Source of the DNA: a virus
DNA: 64,000 nt
IMG/VR virus record: IMGVR_UViG_3300047325_000130
Span: 39,637-103,636 of that record
Direction: 5' to 3' (one strand)
Each line of letters begins with the position of its first letter. Positions within the stretch are counted from its first letter, which is position 1. Under the pieces are notes generated by a model. The model did no database searches. It had not been told where the DNA came from and saw nothing but the letters and a program-made list of their open reading frames with translations. The position numbers were made by a program, and so were the translations under genes. Below, piece after piece: positions 51,811-60,053 of the stretch.

Positions 51811-52269
51811 TTGACATATCTATCTAATGTAAACGGACTATCTGGTAATTATACTAATGTAAACGGACTATCATCTGGTAATTATATTATGGTACCAAAT
51901 GGCGGATATATAAATACGTTGCAAAACACATATTATCAGTCTTCTTATACATCTTATCCAAGTACTGTAAATGTAACTGATATGTATGGAAAAAACTGTT
52001 TAAGTATAGATTATGAGGGAAATATCAAATATAGTGGTACCCCTAGTAAAGCTGCTAATGAGTTTGTAAAAGCAATTGGCGTAACATTTGATAAGACGTC
52101 CAAGAAATCAATGCTTGCTCGTGCATATATCAGAGCAAATGATAGAATTTTAAAATTAGCTAAAAAAATGACAAAAGAAGAATTGATTGCAAAGCTAGAG
52201 GAAGAACAAAATAATAGAGAATGTACGGAAATTTTTAATAGATTATCCGAATCCGAGGAAGATATTTAG
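51811..52269 (+). CDS. Hypothetical protein
   Basis: 152 residues from TTG 51811, which has AAGGAAAA upstream; the frame is open to TTG 51790. N-terminal part has two NVNGLSxGNY repeats and Tyr/Ser-rich low complexity; C-terminal part (KEELIAKLEEEQNN) is coiled-coil. Possibly structural. Confidence 0.45.
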   Translation: MTYLSNVNGLSGNYTNVNGLSSGNYIMVPNGGYINTLQNTYYQSSYTSYPSTVNVTDMYGKNCLSIDYEGNIKYSGTPSKAANEFVKAIGVTFDKTSKKSMLARAYIRANDRILKLAKKMTKEELIAKLEEEQNNRECTEIFNRLSESEEDI

Positions 52270-52276
52270 AAATTTA

Positions 52277-52768
52277 ATGCAACGTCAGCATTTTATTCAA
52301 AAATACAATCAATTTATCAAGAAGAAAACAATCTCAATCCGACCAGATATAAACCTCTACCAAAGGCAAAGTGTTGGCGTTTGATACAATCGAAAAAAAG
52401 AATATATTGATTGATCAAAAAGAGTTTGATGGTGTCAGATATGTCGGACAAACTAAAAATTTAACAACGGTATTTGATACGGTTGAACAGAAATATGTGC
52501 AAATAGATAAAGAACTTGCAAAAGATGCCAGGTATCAAGGACCTTGCACTGGCAAAAAGAATGTGATTAATTTCATAACTGGTAAAAGATCTCAAATCAA
52601 TTCGACAGATTTTGATTCAACTAAAACATAAATGTACGTTTTTACCAAAAAATAAAATCAAAAATATTCATATATACGAATGGAATCATATTGATCAAAC
52701 TCAATATAAAATTATAGATATTGAAAAATTTAATGAATTATATAATACTTACTTAGGAGATAATAGAA
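52277..52768 (+). pseudogene. Decayed homing-endonuclease remnants
   Basis: No complete gene. One frame (52371-52631) has three tandem units (FDTIEKKNILIDQKEFDGVR, FDTVEQKYVQIDKELAKDAR, FITGKRSQINSTDFD) like the DNA-binding repeats of phage HNH/homing endonucleases. A further frame ends IHIYEWNHIDQTQYKIIDI and IEKFNELYNTYLGD near 52765. Upstream, 52277-52384 has a short open frame. Interpreted as leftover of a lost selfish gene between the HIT region and queE. Confidence 0.45.
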
Positions 52769-53620
52769 ATGAGTGAAATAAAAATAGCGGAAAATTTCTG
52801 GTCGTGTCAGGGTGAAGGACAATATGTAGGTGTTCCTAGTATATTCCTGAGAACGTTTGGGTGCAATTTTACATGTAGCGGATTTGGTCTACCTAAAGGT
52901 GAAATTAGTAAAGAACGTGATATTGTGGCATCTAATATTGATCAATATGACGAATATATGAAATTGCCTCTTGTTACAACAGGTTGCGACAGCTATGCGT
53001 CATGGGATCCTAGGTTCAAGCATCTGTCACCTACATATACTATTTCTCAAATAGTAGATAAATTTCAAGAATTATTACCAGATAGTAAATTCAGTCAAGA
53101 TAAGCATTTAATTATAACTGGCGGTGAGCCACTATTACCAAAATGGCAGAAGTCGTATGTTGAATTACTTAAAGAAATTCAAAACAGAGATATGGAATTA
53201 TCACACCTGACATTTGAAACAAACGGCACCAAGAAACTAGATCCTGTATTGAAAGAATATTTGTGTGAGTCTGGGTTGGAGATTACTTTCTCTGTATCGG
53301 CTAAACTGCCGTGCAGTGGCGAGAAATGGGAAAAAGCCATCTTACCAGAAGTAGTGAAGACTTACTTAGAAGTATCTAATCATAAGAGTTATTTTAAATT
53401 TGTTGTATCGACACAAGATGATATTGACGATGCAAAGAAGGCTGTCAAAGAATATAGAGACGCTGGCATAACAATACCGGTTTATTTAATGCCTGTAGGG
53501 GGAGTTAATTCAATATATGAATTAAACGAAAGACAAGTGGCCGATTTTTGTCGAGATAATGGGTTTAGATTTTCTCCCAGAATTCAAGTACCTTTATACA
53601 AGAACGCCTGGGCGACATGA
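52769..53620 (+). CDS. queE: 7-carboxy-7-deazaguanine synthase (QueE), atypical cluster motif
   Basis: 283 residues. Radical SAM enzyme: WSCQGEGQYVGVPSIFLRTF (substrate and start motif), GCNFTC with Cys32 and Cys36, then 36 residues later TGCDSYASWD with Cys73 (C-x3-C-x36-C instead of C-x3-C-x2-C). ITGGEPLL and FETNGT are the SAM-binding motifs. Converts 6-carboxytetrahydropterin to CDG. TTAGGAGAT ribosome site before ATG 52769. Downstream gene overlaps by 4 bases. Confidence 0.85.
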   Translation: MSEIKIAENFWSCQGEGQYVGVPSIFLRTFGCNFTCSGFGLPKGEISKERDIVASNIDQYDEYMKLPLVTTGCDSYASWDPRFKHLSPTYTISQIVDKFQELLPDSKFSQDKHLIITGGEPLLPKWQKSYVELLKEIQNRDMELSHLTFETNGTKKLDPVLKEYLCESGLEITFSVSAKLPCSGEKWEKAILPEVVKTYLEVSNHKSYFKFVVSTQDDIDDAKKAVKEYRDAGITIPVYLMPVGGVNSIYELNERQVADFCRDNGFRFSPRIQVPLYKNAWAT

Positions 53621-53820
53621 TTTTAAGATCGGTAGAAAAGCTAAATATTGGAGATATTGTTAAATTATCGAATGATTTCAGTATTATAGAAAACATTCTT
53701 GTAGGAGATGGCATAGCTTACTTCCCAGGTAATAAAACATCAAAAATAACAATAATTACAGAGGATGGCAGGCAAACTGCCAACCTCAATTTTAATGATC
53801 TTGTGGAGATTAAACTATGA
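53617..53820 (+). CDS. Small hypothetical protein
   Basis: 67 residues, beta-rich (KLNIGDIVKLSNDFSIIENI). Overlaps queE and the next gene by 4 bases each, so translationally coupled to both. Function unknown. Confidence 0.5.
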   Translation: MILRSVEKLNIGDIVKLSNDFSIIENILVGDGIAYFPGNKTSKITIITEDGRQTANLNFNDLVEIKL

Positions 53821-54518
53821 AAAAAAATAAATTAATACCATTTCATCTATTACCAGCGTCCTGGGGATTATCTGGCAAGACACGAAAGATGGCAGAAGCT
53901 GAATATTATTTTGATGGATATGATTTAGATATAGCATTAGTTAATATTCATCATGATGGATATGATGCTCATGTAGCTAAGTTGGGAGTTGATCTTAAAT
54001 ACGGAAAAATAACGCAGTATGAGCACGATATTAAGTTATCTGAAGTTAAAACTTCAAAAGATGAAGATACTGCTTTAGCTACAATGGCAGATATTATATC
54101 AGATGAAAAATTAACAGACGAAGTTGCTAATAAAAAAATAGATGAAATTAAAGCTGCTTATGAAGATAAGAAATTAATTAATAAATTAGATGTTGATTTA
54201 TTGCATGGTAAGATATCTAAGATTGATTATGATAAAAAGTTGGCTGAAATAACAGGCGCACCATGGGTGAGTATACCAAAAATTAATTGGGACCCAACCA
54301 ATAATAAGCAAACTTATTTTGAATTAGATTATAATCCTGCTTTCGTAGAAGATTTACGTGAAAATGGTTACTCTGGTACCGAAGAAGAAGTAATTGATCA
54401 ATGGCTTAATGATGTTTGCGGAAGTATTGCAAACGAAATGAATGACGAGTTAGTTAATAATACCTTTGTTTCTGTAAATCGAAAGAAACGTAATGGTGGC
54501 TTAACTGAACATTCGTGA
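53817..54518 (+). CDS. Conserved phage protein, FHLLPASWGL type
   Basis: 233 residues. LIPFHLLPASWGLSGKTRKM at the start is a conserved phage block; then acidic helical segments, two related (HDGYDAHVAKLGVDLKYGKI / INKLDVDLLHGKISKIDYD). C-terminal FVSVNRKKRNGG. Function unknown; part of the queE transcription unit. Confidence 0.55.
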   Translation: MKKNKLIPFHLLPASWGLSGKTRKMAEAEYYFDGYDLDIALVNIHHDGYDAHVAKLGVDLKYGKITQYEHDIKLSEVKTSKDEDTALATMADIISDEKLTDEVANKKIDEIKAAYEDKKLINKLDVDLLHGKISKIDYDKKLAEITGAPWVSIPKINWDPTNNKQTYFELDYNPAFVEDLRENGYSGTEEEVIDQWLNDVCGSIANEMNDELVNNTFVSVNRKKRNGGLTEHS

Positions 54519-54601
54519 TTAATTTTTCAATAAGAGAACATGCTTGGTTACTTTTAGGATTGATAAGCATTTATTGCTTTTATTCATTGTTTAGCACATA
54601 A
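54515..54601 (+). CDS. 28-residue membrane peptide
   Basis: GTG start overlapping the previous stop (CGTGATT). One hydrophobic helix, WLLLGLISIYCFYSLFST. Small phage membrane peptide; function unknown. Confidence 0.4.
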   Translation: MINFSIREHAWLLLGLISIYCFYSLFST

Positions 54602-54607
54602 TTAATT

Positions 54608-55609
54608 ATGACATATATGATATTAGATTTGCAGAATTTATTCTTACGTGTACGTTACGGTATGCGAGCCCCAGATATTGATGCTCAAGTTGGAATGAGT
54701 TTACATATTTGTTTAACAAGCATAAAGAAAGTTTGGAATCAATTTAACGGACAACATTTAGTCGTTTGCTTAGAAGGCCGATCTTGGCGAAAAGATGTAT
54801 ATCCAATTTATAAAAATAATAGAAAAGCTATTGCATTAGCGAGAACTCCGCGAGAAGTGGAGGATGATAAAGTCTTTTTTGAAATAATGGACGATTTTAT
54901 TCAGTTTATGAAAACGCAAACTAATGCAACTGTTTTACAGCATCAAAATGCAGAAGCAGATGATTTAATCGCTCGCTGGATATTTCTTCATCCGGAGGAT
55001 GACCATGTGATCATTAGTACAGATAGTGATTTTCAACAATTGATAGCACCAAATGTAAAAATTTATAATGGTATAGCAGGTTTGCTTTATACAGACACTG
55101 GAATTTTTGATAAGGATAATAATCCTGCCTTAGATAAAAAAAATCAACCATTGCCTGCACCAAACCCGGGATGGTTACTATTTGAAAAATGCATAAGAGG
55201 CGATGCCGGAGATAATGTAATGAGTGCATTTCCCGGTGTTAGAAAAAATCGTATGCAAGCAGCATGGGATGATAGAACCAATAAAGGTTTTGATTGGAAT
55301 AATCTTATGCTCAGCAAGTGGACAGATCAAGACGGTGTTGAACATCGAGTAAAAGATGACTACGAGCGCAACTGTCTTCTTGTGGATTTAACCAAAATTC
55401 CTCCGGATCTCGTCGATAAATTTGATAGAATGATTGTCGATGCAGTATTAGAACCTGTTAAGAAACAAGTTGGTATCAATTTAATTAGATTTTGCAATAA
55501 GCACGGTTTAGTTAGAATTGAAAAAAACTCGAGTGAATTTAGTTCGTGTTTAAGTAGTTCATATCAAGGATATCTTCTTAGCTATCGCCAAGTAGAGAAT
55601 GACGAGTAA
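54608..55609 (+). CDS. rnh: RNase H / 5'-3' exonuclease (T4 Rnh-like, FEN family)
   Basis: 333 residues (T4 RNase H 305). Metal-binding motifs: ILDLQN at the start, AEADDLIARW, STDSDFQQLI and IRGDAGDNV. Removes RNA primers during lagging-strand synthesis, before ligase (21.2 kb) seals. T4-like phages keep it near other replication genes. Confidence 0.85.
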   Translation: MTYMILDLQNLFLRVRYGMRAPDIDAQVGMSLHICLTSIKKVWNQFNGQHLVVCLEGRSWRKDVYPIYKNNRKAIALARTPREVEDDKVFFEIMDDFIQFMKTQTNATVLQHQNAEADDLIARWIFLHPEDDHVIISTDSDFQQLIAPNVKIYNGIAGLLYTDTGIFDKDNNPALDKKNQPLPAPNPGWLLFEKCIRGDAGDNVMSAFPGVRKNRMQAAWDDRTNKGFDWNNLMLSKWTDQDGVEHRVKDDYERNCLLVDLTKIPPDLVDKFDRMIVDAVLEPVKKQVGINLIRFCNKHGLVRIEKNSSEFSSCLSSSYQGYLLSYRQVENDE

Positions 55610-55670
55610 TTCTTTTATACCTTTTAAGGTATTAGGTATTTTCTTTTAATTCTTGTCCTGTAACTCCTCT

Positions 55671-55718
55671 AGTTATAGAATGGATAGGGCGGTAACCCGT
55701 GATCCATACTTATAAATA
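55671..55718 (-). promoter_or_regulatory. Leader element B (partner of the one at 47041)
   Basis: Read on the minus strand, ATAAGTATGGAT...ATCCATTCTATAAC, with stem ATGGAT/ATCCAT (55680-55685 with 55702-55707) and inner GGG/CCC. TATAAATA (plus strand, 55711-55718) is adjacent. No endonuclease follows here, unlike at copy A. Confidence 0.45.
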
Positions 55719-55722
55719 ATAT

Positions 55723-56226
55723 ATGAGTTTTAATTTTCATAATGTTGATAATGTATTGAGAACACATAGAAACCCTGAAATATGGCACTATTCTGCAAGT
55801 CTTCATCCCGGGGTAAACTGGTACATCAAAACAATATTACCAAATCACCCAGCAAATAATAATGCTACTGATATAGTTAGGTTTTGGCATAAACTAGAAT
55901 CTTTATATCCGAAACAAATTCTTATAACAGAAACTGCATTTGATTGGAATGGCAATAAAATTCAATTTTGTAATACCATATGGTTAAACAAGAAGATCGA
56001 TATCAAAATTAAAATTGATGATCTTGGTAAATTTGATTATGATATTTTAGACTATGATGAAGGTTTACATGATTCGGCTAAAGAATTATTGCTTTTAGAA
56101 CCATTAACTCCGGAATTATTAGATGCTGTTGAATTTTTAATTCGCTTTACGCCTGACAAAAAGAGTAAACTATTAAGAAGCAAACTAAAGGTTCTAGATG
56201 TCTTACAGCATAAAACAAATAAGTGA
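55723..56226 (+). CDS. Hypothetical protein
   Basis: 167 residues. MSFNFHNVDNVLRTHRNPEI, WYIKTILPNHPANNNATDIV, LITETAFDWNGNKIQ. No family recognised. Has no clear Shine-Dalgarno; preceded by element B. The next gene starts 29 bases before its stop. Confidence 0.5.
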   Translation: MSFNFHNVDNVLRTHRNPEIWHYSASLHPGVNWYIKTILPNHPANNNATDIVRFWHKLESLYPKQILITETAFDWNGNKIQFCNTIWLNKKIDIKIKIDDLGKFDYDILDYDEGLHDSAKELLLLEPLTPELLDAVEFLIRFTPDKKSKLLRSKLKVLDVLQHKTNK

Positions 56227-56674
56227 CCAAAGTTATATTCTAAGTGAATTAGGTACCAGAATAGCAATACTTACCAAAACTGAAGAAGGCATAACTGCAA
56301 TAGGAAAATTGTCGGTTAAACAATTTAAAAATTGGGATGTCTTTGAAAAATATTTAGGTAAACCGTTAGAATTTGAAACAGATAATGATAACGACGACAA
56401 TAGTACAAAAGAAACAGTTCAATTATCTGGCTTACCAGTTAAGCATTCCCCTATTTTTGATACACAAGAAAATCCAGTATCATATACTAAAATTGCAGGT
56501 AGTAAGGTAAGATATGCCGCTGGCTATTGGGGCATATCTTTTCGAGAAGGGTGGGTACCTTCATTTTGTCCAAAGTTGTCAACTTTAGATAATATTGAAA
56601 CCATTGGTCCGTTCACGTCTAAATTAGAACTTAACACTTTTTTGAGTAGTGTTAAAAATAAAACAAATATATGA
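56198..56674 (+). CDS. Conserved T4-like phage protein
   Basis: 158 residues. The C-terminal half (SGLPVKHSPIFDTQENPVSY, then RYAAGYWGISF) and KLSTLDNIETIGPF are strongly conserved in myoviruses. Overlaps both neighbours. Function unknown. Confidence 0.65.
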   Translation: MSYSIKQISDQSYILSELGTRIAILTKTEEGITAIGKLSVKQFKNWDVFEKYLGKPLEFETDNDNDDNSTKETVQLSGLPVKHSPIFDTQENPVSYTKIAGSKVRYAAGYWGISFREGWVPSFCPKLSTLDNIETIGPFTSKLELNTFLSSVKNKTNI

Positions 56675-57060
56675 CAAATAAAATTACATCTTTTTCTGGT
56701 AAGTATAATTTCCTTAGTAATTTCTACCCGGTAGAAATTAGCTACGAAGGAATTATATATCCTACAACCGAACATGCGTATTGCGCTGCCAAAAACTCTT
56801 AGTATAGAAGATCGATTGGTAATTAAAAGTTGCGAAACTCCTGGCCTTGCAAAGAAATTATCTAAGTCATTAACGCTAAGAGAAAATTGGGATAATTACA
56901 AACTTATTGTGATGGCAAATATATTATCTCAAAAATTTGATCTAAATGGAAGCAATGAACAAAAAGTTCTTGCTCAAAAATTAATTGATACAGGTGATGC
57001 TGAATTAATAGAAGGCAATTATTGGGGTGATGTATTTTGGAGTAAAATTTTTAATCTTCA
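56671..57060 (+). pseudogene. NADAR (YbiA-like) gene, frameshifted and interrupted by a tnpB element
   Basis: ATG 56671 overlaps the previous stop. Reads FSGKYNFLSNFYPVEISYEG and YPTTEHAYCAAK, then a stop caused by one extra A in the five-A run 56791-56795. In the corrected frame: IEDRLVIKSCETPGLAKKLS, ENWDNYKLIVMANIL, GDAELIEGNYWGDVFWSKI: all NADAR landmarks. The last part of the domain is missing: the frame enters the left end of the tnpB element, and a possible continuation (SRIFISILPSQF) appears after its right end near 58335. NADAR proteins remove ADP-ribose from guanine or act on riboflavin intermediates. Confidence 0.75.
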
Positions 57061-58335
57061 TGTCGTAAGTCCGCTAGAGCTCGCTCGGCGGATACAAGAC
57101 ATATTTTTTAACCAACCGAATTTAAATTATAAATACATTTGTGTATAAAGCATTTAAATATAAATTAAATCCGACCAAACAACAAATAACCGAACTAACA
57201 AAATGGTTTGGTTGTGCAAGATGGATTTGGAATTGGGCTTTAACAACAAATACTCAACAATATCAATTGAATAAAAAATTTGTATTTAAATTTGACTTAA
57301 CAAATCAATTGCCGAAACTGAAACAAGATAAAGATTGGCTTAAAGATATACCAGCACATGGGCTATTAAATAGATTAATTGACTTCGATGTGGCACTAAG
57401 ACGAGTTTGGAAATTAGGTGCTGGATTTCCTAAATATAAATCAAAATTAATTGAACACCATAACACATTTAAAATAAATCAAATCAATAAACATATTAAA
57501 TTATTTGATAAACAAATACAAATACCAAAAATAGGCTTAGTCAAATACCGATATCATAGACCTATAGAAGGAATACTTAAATCCATTACAATCAAAAAAG
57601 AAAATGATATGTATTGGGTTGTTTGTCTTTGTGATTTAGGTGATATCCAACCAATACATCCAAACGAAGATGTTGTTGGTATTGATCTAGGACTTAAAGA
57701 TTTTGCTGTTACTTCAGATGGTGTAGTATTTGCTACACCAAAACTATACAGAAAGAAACAAAAGAAATTAAAATGGCTGCAACAAAGATTATCAAAAAAG
57801 AAAAAAGGAAGTAAAAACAAAGAAAAAGCACGTAAAAAATTAAATCGTTTGCATTATAAAATTAAATGCCAACGAAACGATTTTACTCATAAAATAAGTA
57901 ATCAAATAACCAACGATTACAAATACATAGCTATTGAAGACTTAAATGTTAAAGGAATGATTAAAAATCATAACTTAGCAAAAAGTATTCAAGATCAAGC
58001 ATGGAGTAGTTTTACATTGCAGTTAGCATATAAGAGTTTATATAAGGGTGGGATAACGAAAAAGATTGATCGTTTCTACCCTTCAAGTAAAACTTGCTCA
58101 TGCTGTGGGAATGTTCAGACTATTTCATTATCAGAACGAATATATAATTGCGATGCATGTGAAATTTCTATTGACCGAGACCTAAATGCAGCAATTAACA
58201 TCAAAAATAGGGCTGGGATAGCCCAAATTAACGCCTGTGGAAATACCTCTAGCGGGGACGATGTCATGACGTCATCTAGTTATGTATTGATGAAGCAGGA
58301 AGCCGCTTGAGCTCGCTCAGCGGTGGTTCAAAATA
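57060..58335 (+). mobile_element. IS200/IS605-type element (tnpB only)
   Basis: Both ends carry a related subterminal hairpin: left CCGCTAGAGCTCGCTCGGCGG (57081-57101 or so) and right CCGCTTGAGCTCGCTCAGCGG (58302-58322 or so). Between them is one tnpB and no tnpA, so the element would need a transposase in trans. No target duplication seen, as expected. Exact edges uncertain by tens of bases. Confidence 0.7.
57141..58310 (+). CDS. tnpB: TnpB RNA-guided nuclease
   Basis: 389 residues, GTG start. RuvC-like residues: GIDLGLKDFAV (Asp182), IAIEDLNVKGM (Glu266), DRDLNAAINI (Asp347). Zinc finger CSCC (Cys319, Cys322) and CDAC (Cys337, Cys340). A basic helical region lies between. All catalytic elements look intact, so it should be an active omega-RNA-guided nuclease or a homing-type maintenance factor. 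The guide RNA would lie at the right end. Confidence 0.93.
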   Translation: MYKAFKYKLNPTKQQITELTKWFGCARWIWNWALTTNTQQYQLNKKFVFKFDLTNQLPKLKQDKDWLKDIPAHGLLNRLIDFDVALRRVWKLGAGFPKYKSKLIEHHNTFKINQINKHIKLFDKQIQIPKIGLVKYRYHRPIEGILKSITIKKENDMYWVVCLCDLGDIQPIHPNEDVVGIDLGLKDFAVTSDGVVFATPKLYRKKQKKLKWLQQRLSKKKKGSKNKEKARKKLNRLHYKIKCQRNDFTHKISNQITNDYKYIAIEDLNVKGMIKNHNLAKSIQDQAWSSFTLQLAYKSLYKGGITKKIDRFYPSSKTCSCCGNVQTISLSERIYNCDACEISIDRDLNAAINIKNRAGIAQINACGNTSSGDDVMTSSSYVLMKQEAA

Positions 58336-58427
58336 TCGCGTATTTTCATTAGTATTCTACCGAGCCAGTTTTCTCCAGACAAAGTGCCATCTTTAGTAAA
58401 TGGACATGATATTTTAAAGGATTTGAA

Positions 58428-58655
58428 ATGATAACACCATCACCAGTAGAAGCATTTTTAGTAAAATATAAAACGGCTAAAAGTGTAAACAGTAAAGATT
58501 TAAGGCTCACAATTTTAGAAGCTGAGCAATTATCGATAGGTATTTCATTATTATTAGCACAAGAATCAAAGCTAACTACCAAAATAATCGAGCTGCAAGA
58601 TGCATTATTAGCTGAAAAACAGATTGTAGAGGTTAGCGGCGGAAGTTTTGATTGA
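58428..58655 (+). CDS. Small coiled-coil phage protein
   Basis: 75 residues: VEAFLVKYKTAKSVNSKDLR, LEAEQLSIGISLLLAQESK, coiled coil, ending VSGGSFD. AAAGGATT ribosome site. Same pattern in other T4-like phages; function unknown. Confidence 0.5.
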   Translation: MITPSPVEAFLVKYKTAKSVNSKDLRLTILEAEQLSIGISLLLAQESKLTTKIIELQDALLAEKQIVEVSGGSFD

Positions 58656-58685
58656 CTACAACCAAAAAATTTTTATCATGTAAAT

Positions 58686-59297
58686 ATGACAGAAATTGAT
58701 AATTATTGGACAGGTATACTACCTTTTGATAAAAACTTTAATAAATTTATCCTCAAGCTTGGAAGATTTGATATAGATTCTGGTCCATGGATTGCAGGCG
58801 GATCTGTCAGAAAGCTATGGCAGGGCAAAGATTGGGACGATGGTGATATAGATGTTTGGTTTAGATATAAGGAACAATATTTAGATTTTTGCAAAAGAAT
58901 GATGAAAAAAGGTAAGTGTGTTAGCGTAACTGATAATGCAATTACATTTAAAATTCGATTTAAATTCAAATATATCACTGTTCAAGCTATTTCGACATTT
59001 AGCGATAACATACACGATTTATTAAACAAATTTGATTTTACAATATGTCAGTTCGCCACTGCCAATGGTAATATATATGCAACTCAAAATGCAATCGATG
59101 ATTGCCAAAAAAATAAAATCACACTTAACCCAACTCGATATAGTTCTCAAATAGATTTAAAAAGACTAGTAAAATATTGCGAATATGGATTTAACCCAGA
59201 TCATGAATTGGTTACAGAAGGTTTCAAATTTATCCAAACACACAATTCAAACAATTTCCTTTCTGGATTTGCGGCAAAATCGCAATTATATCGTTGA
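58686..59297 (+). CDS. Nucleotidyltransferase-fold protein (pol beta type)
   Basis: 203 residues. PWIAGGSVRKLWQGKDWDDG with DIDVWF gives the G-S-x-x-R...D-x-D pattern of pol-beta-type nucleotidyltransferases; the later acidic residue lies in LLNKFDFTICQFA. Function unknown; perhaps an RNA or protein modifier. The next frame overlaps its end by up to 113 bases. Confidence 0.6.
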   Translation: MTEIDNYWTGILPFDKNFNKFILKLGRFDIDSGPWIAGGSVRKLWQGKDWDDGDIDVWFRYKEQYLDFCKRMMKKGKCVSVTDNAITFKIRFKFKYITVQAISTFSDNIHDLLNKFDFTICQFATANGNIYATQNAIDDCQKNKITLNPTRYSSQIDLKRLVKYCEYGFNPDHELVTEGFKFIQTHNSNNFLSGFAAKSQLYR

Positions 59298-59640
59298 TTT
59301 TTCCGAATATTTGCTTCAAGCAAAATTAGCAGGAGGTCCTATTACATTTATTGAAAATGATAAAAAATATGTAATATGTGATAATGTTATAATTCCGTAT
59401 CCTGTTTTTATAGTTATTTCGATGTATCTTGTTTGGATGTTACATAATAGAAAGACTAACCAACAACATTATCTTATATCTAAAATTAGTGCAAAAGATA
59501 TAAAGAAATACAACCCATCTATGTTTAGATATACCAAATTAAAACATATTAATTTCAAAATTTTAAATTTATTTAACGATTATTTTCTTAAATATAATCA
59601 AGATGAATTAATTAAAATGTTGGTTGATTTGTCTAGGTAA
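59185..59640 (+). CDS. Hypothetical protein, start uncertain
   Basis: Up to 151 residues. The part after about residue 38 (VDFSEYLLQAKLAGGPITFI, YPVFIVISMYLVWMLHNRKT) is protein-like with one hydrophobic segment. The first part overlaps the nucleotidyltransferase gene and may not be translated; a one-base shift could also fuse the two genes. Confidence 0.4.
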   Translation: MDLTQIMNWLQKVSNLSKHTIQTISFLDLRQNRNYIVDFSEYLLQAKLAGGPITFIENDKKYVICDNVIIPYPVFIVISMYLVWMLHNRKTNQQHYLISKISAKDIKKYNPSMFRYTKLKHINFKILNLFNDYFLKYNQDELIKMLVDLSR

Positions 59641-59697
59641 TACCATGTTGTGACCAAATTTGCTAAATATACAGAGTTAGCAAATTAAAGGTGTATA

Positions 59698-60015
59698 ATG
59701 TCCAGGCCAAAACCACAAGTTCTTTTAAGCTATGTAGATAAGAAAACCTATCAAAATCAAGAAGTTTTAGCAGCATCCGGTATCTATGCAGTTTTTTATA
59801 ATGGCGCACCTGTAAACTTACGTAAGATGCATAGTCTTATCAGTTCTCCATCACCTAAGTATCAAAAGTCGTCTTTTGGAAATTACGGGCATGCCTTTAA
59901 TTTGGCCGAAAAATTAAACAAATTATTTAAGACAGACAAGTTTGAAGTTTATGAGTTAACCGGCGGTAAACCAATTATCGAAGATGAAATCAAAAAAATC
60001 AAAGAGGATAAATAA
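59698..60015 (+). CDS. Conserved T4-like phage protein
   Basis: 105 residues: MSRPKPQVLLSYVDKKTYQN, IYAVFYNGAPVNLRKMHSLI, SPKYQKSSFGNYGHAFNLAE. Strongly reminiscent of a small protein conserved in T4-like cyanophages; function unknown. AAAGGTG site. Confidence 0.65.
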   Translation: MSRPKPQVLLSYVDKKTYQNQEVLAASGIYAVFYNGAPVNLRKMHSLISSPSPKYQKSSFGNYGHAFNLAEKLNKLFKTDKFEVYELTGGKPIIEDEIKKIKEDK

Positions 60016-60053
60016 CCTATCAAAAAAAATCGTTGAGGTAACAAAAGACGATT

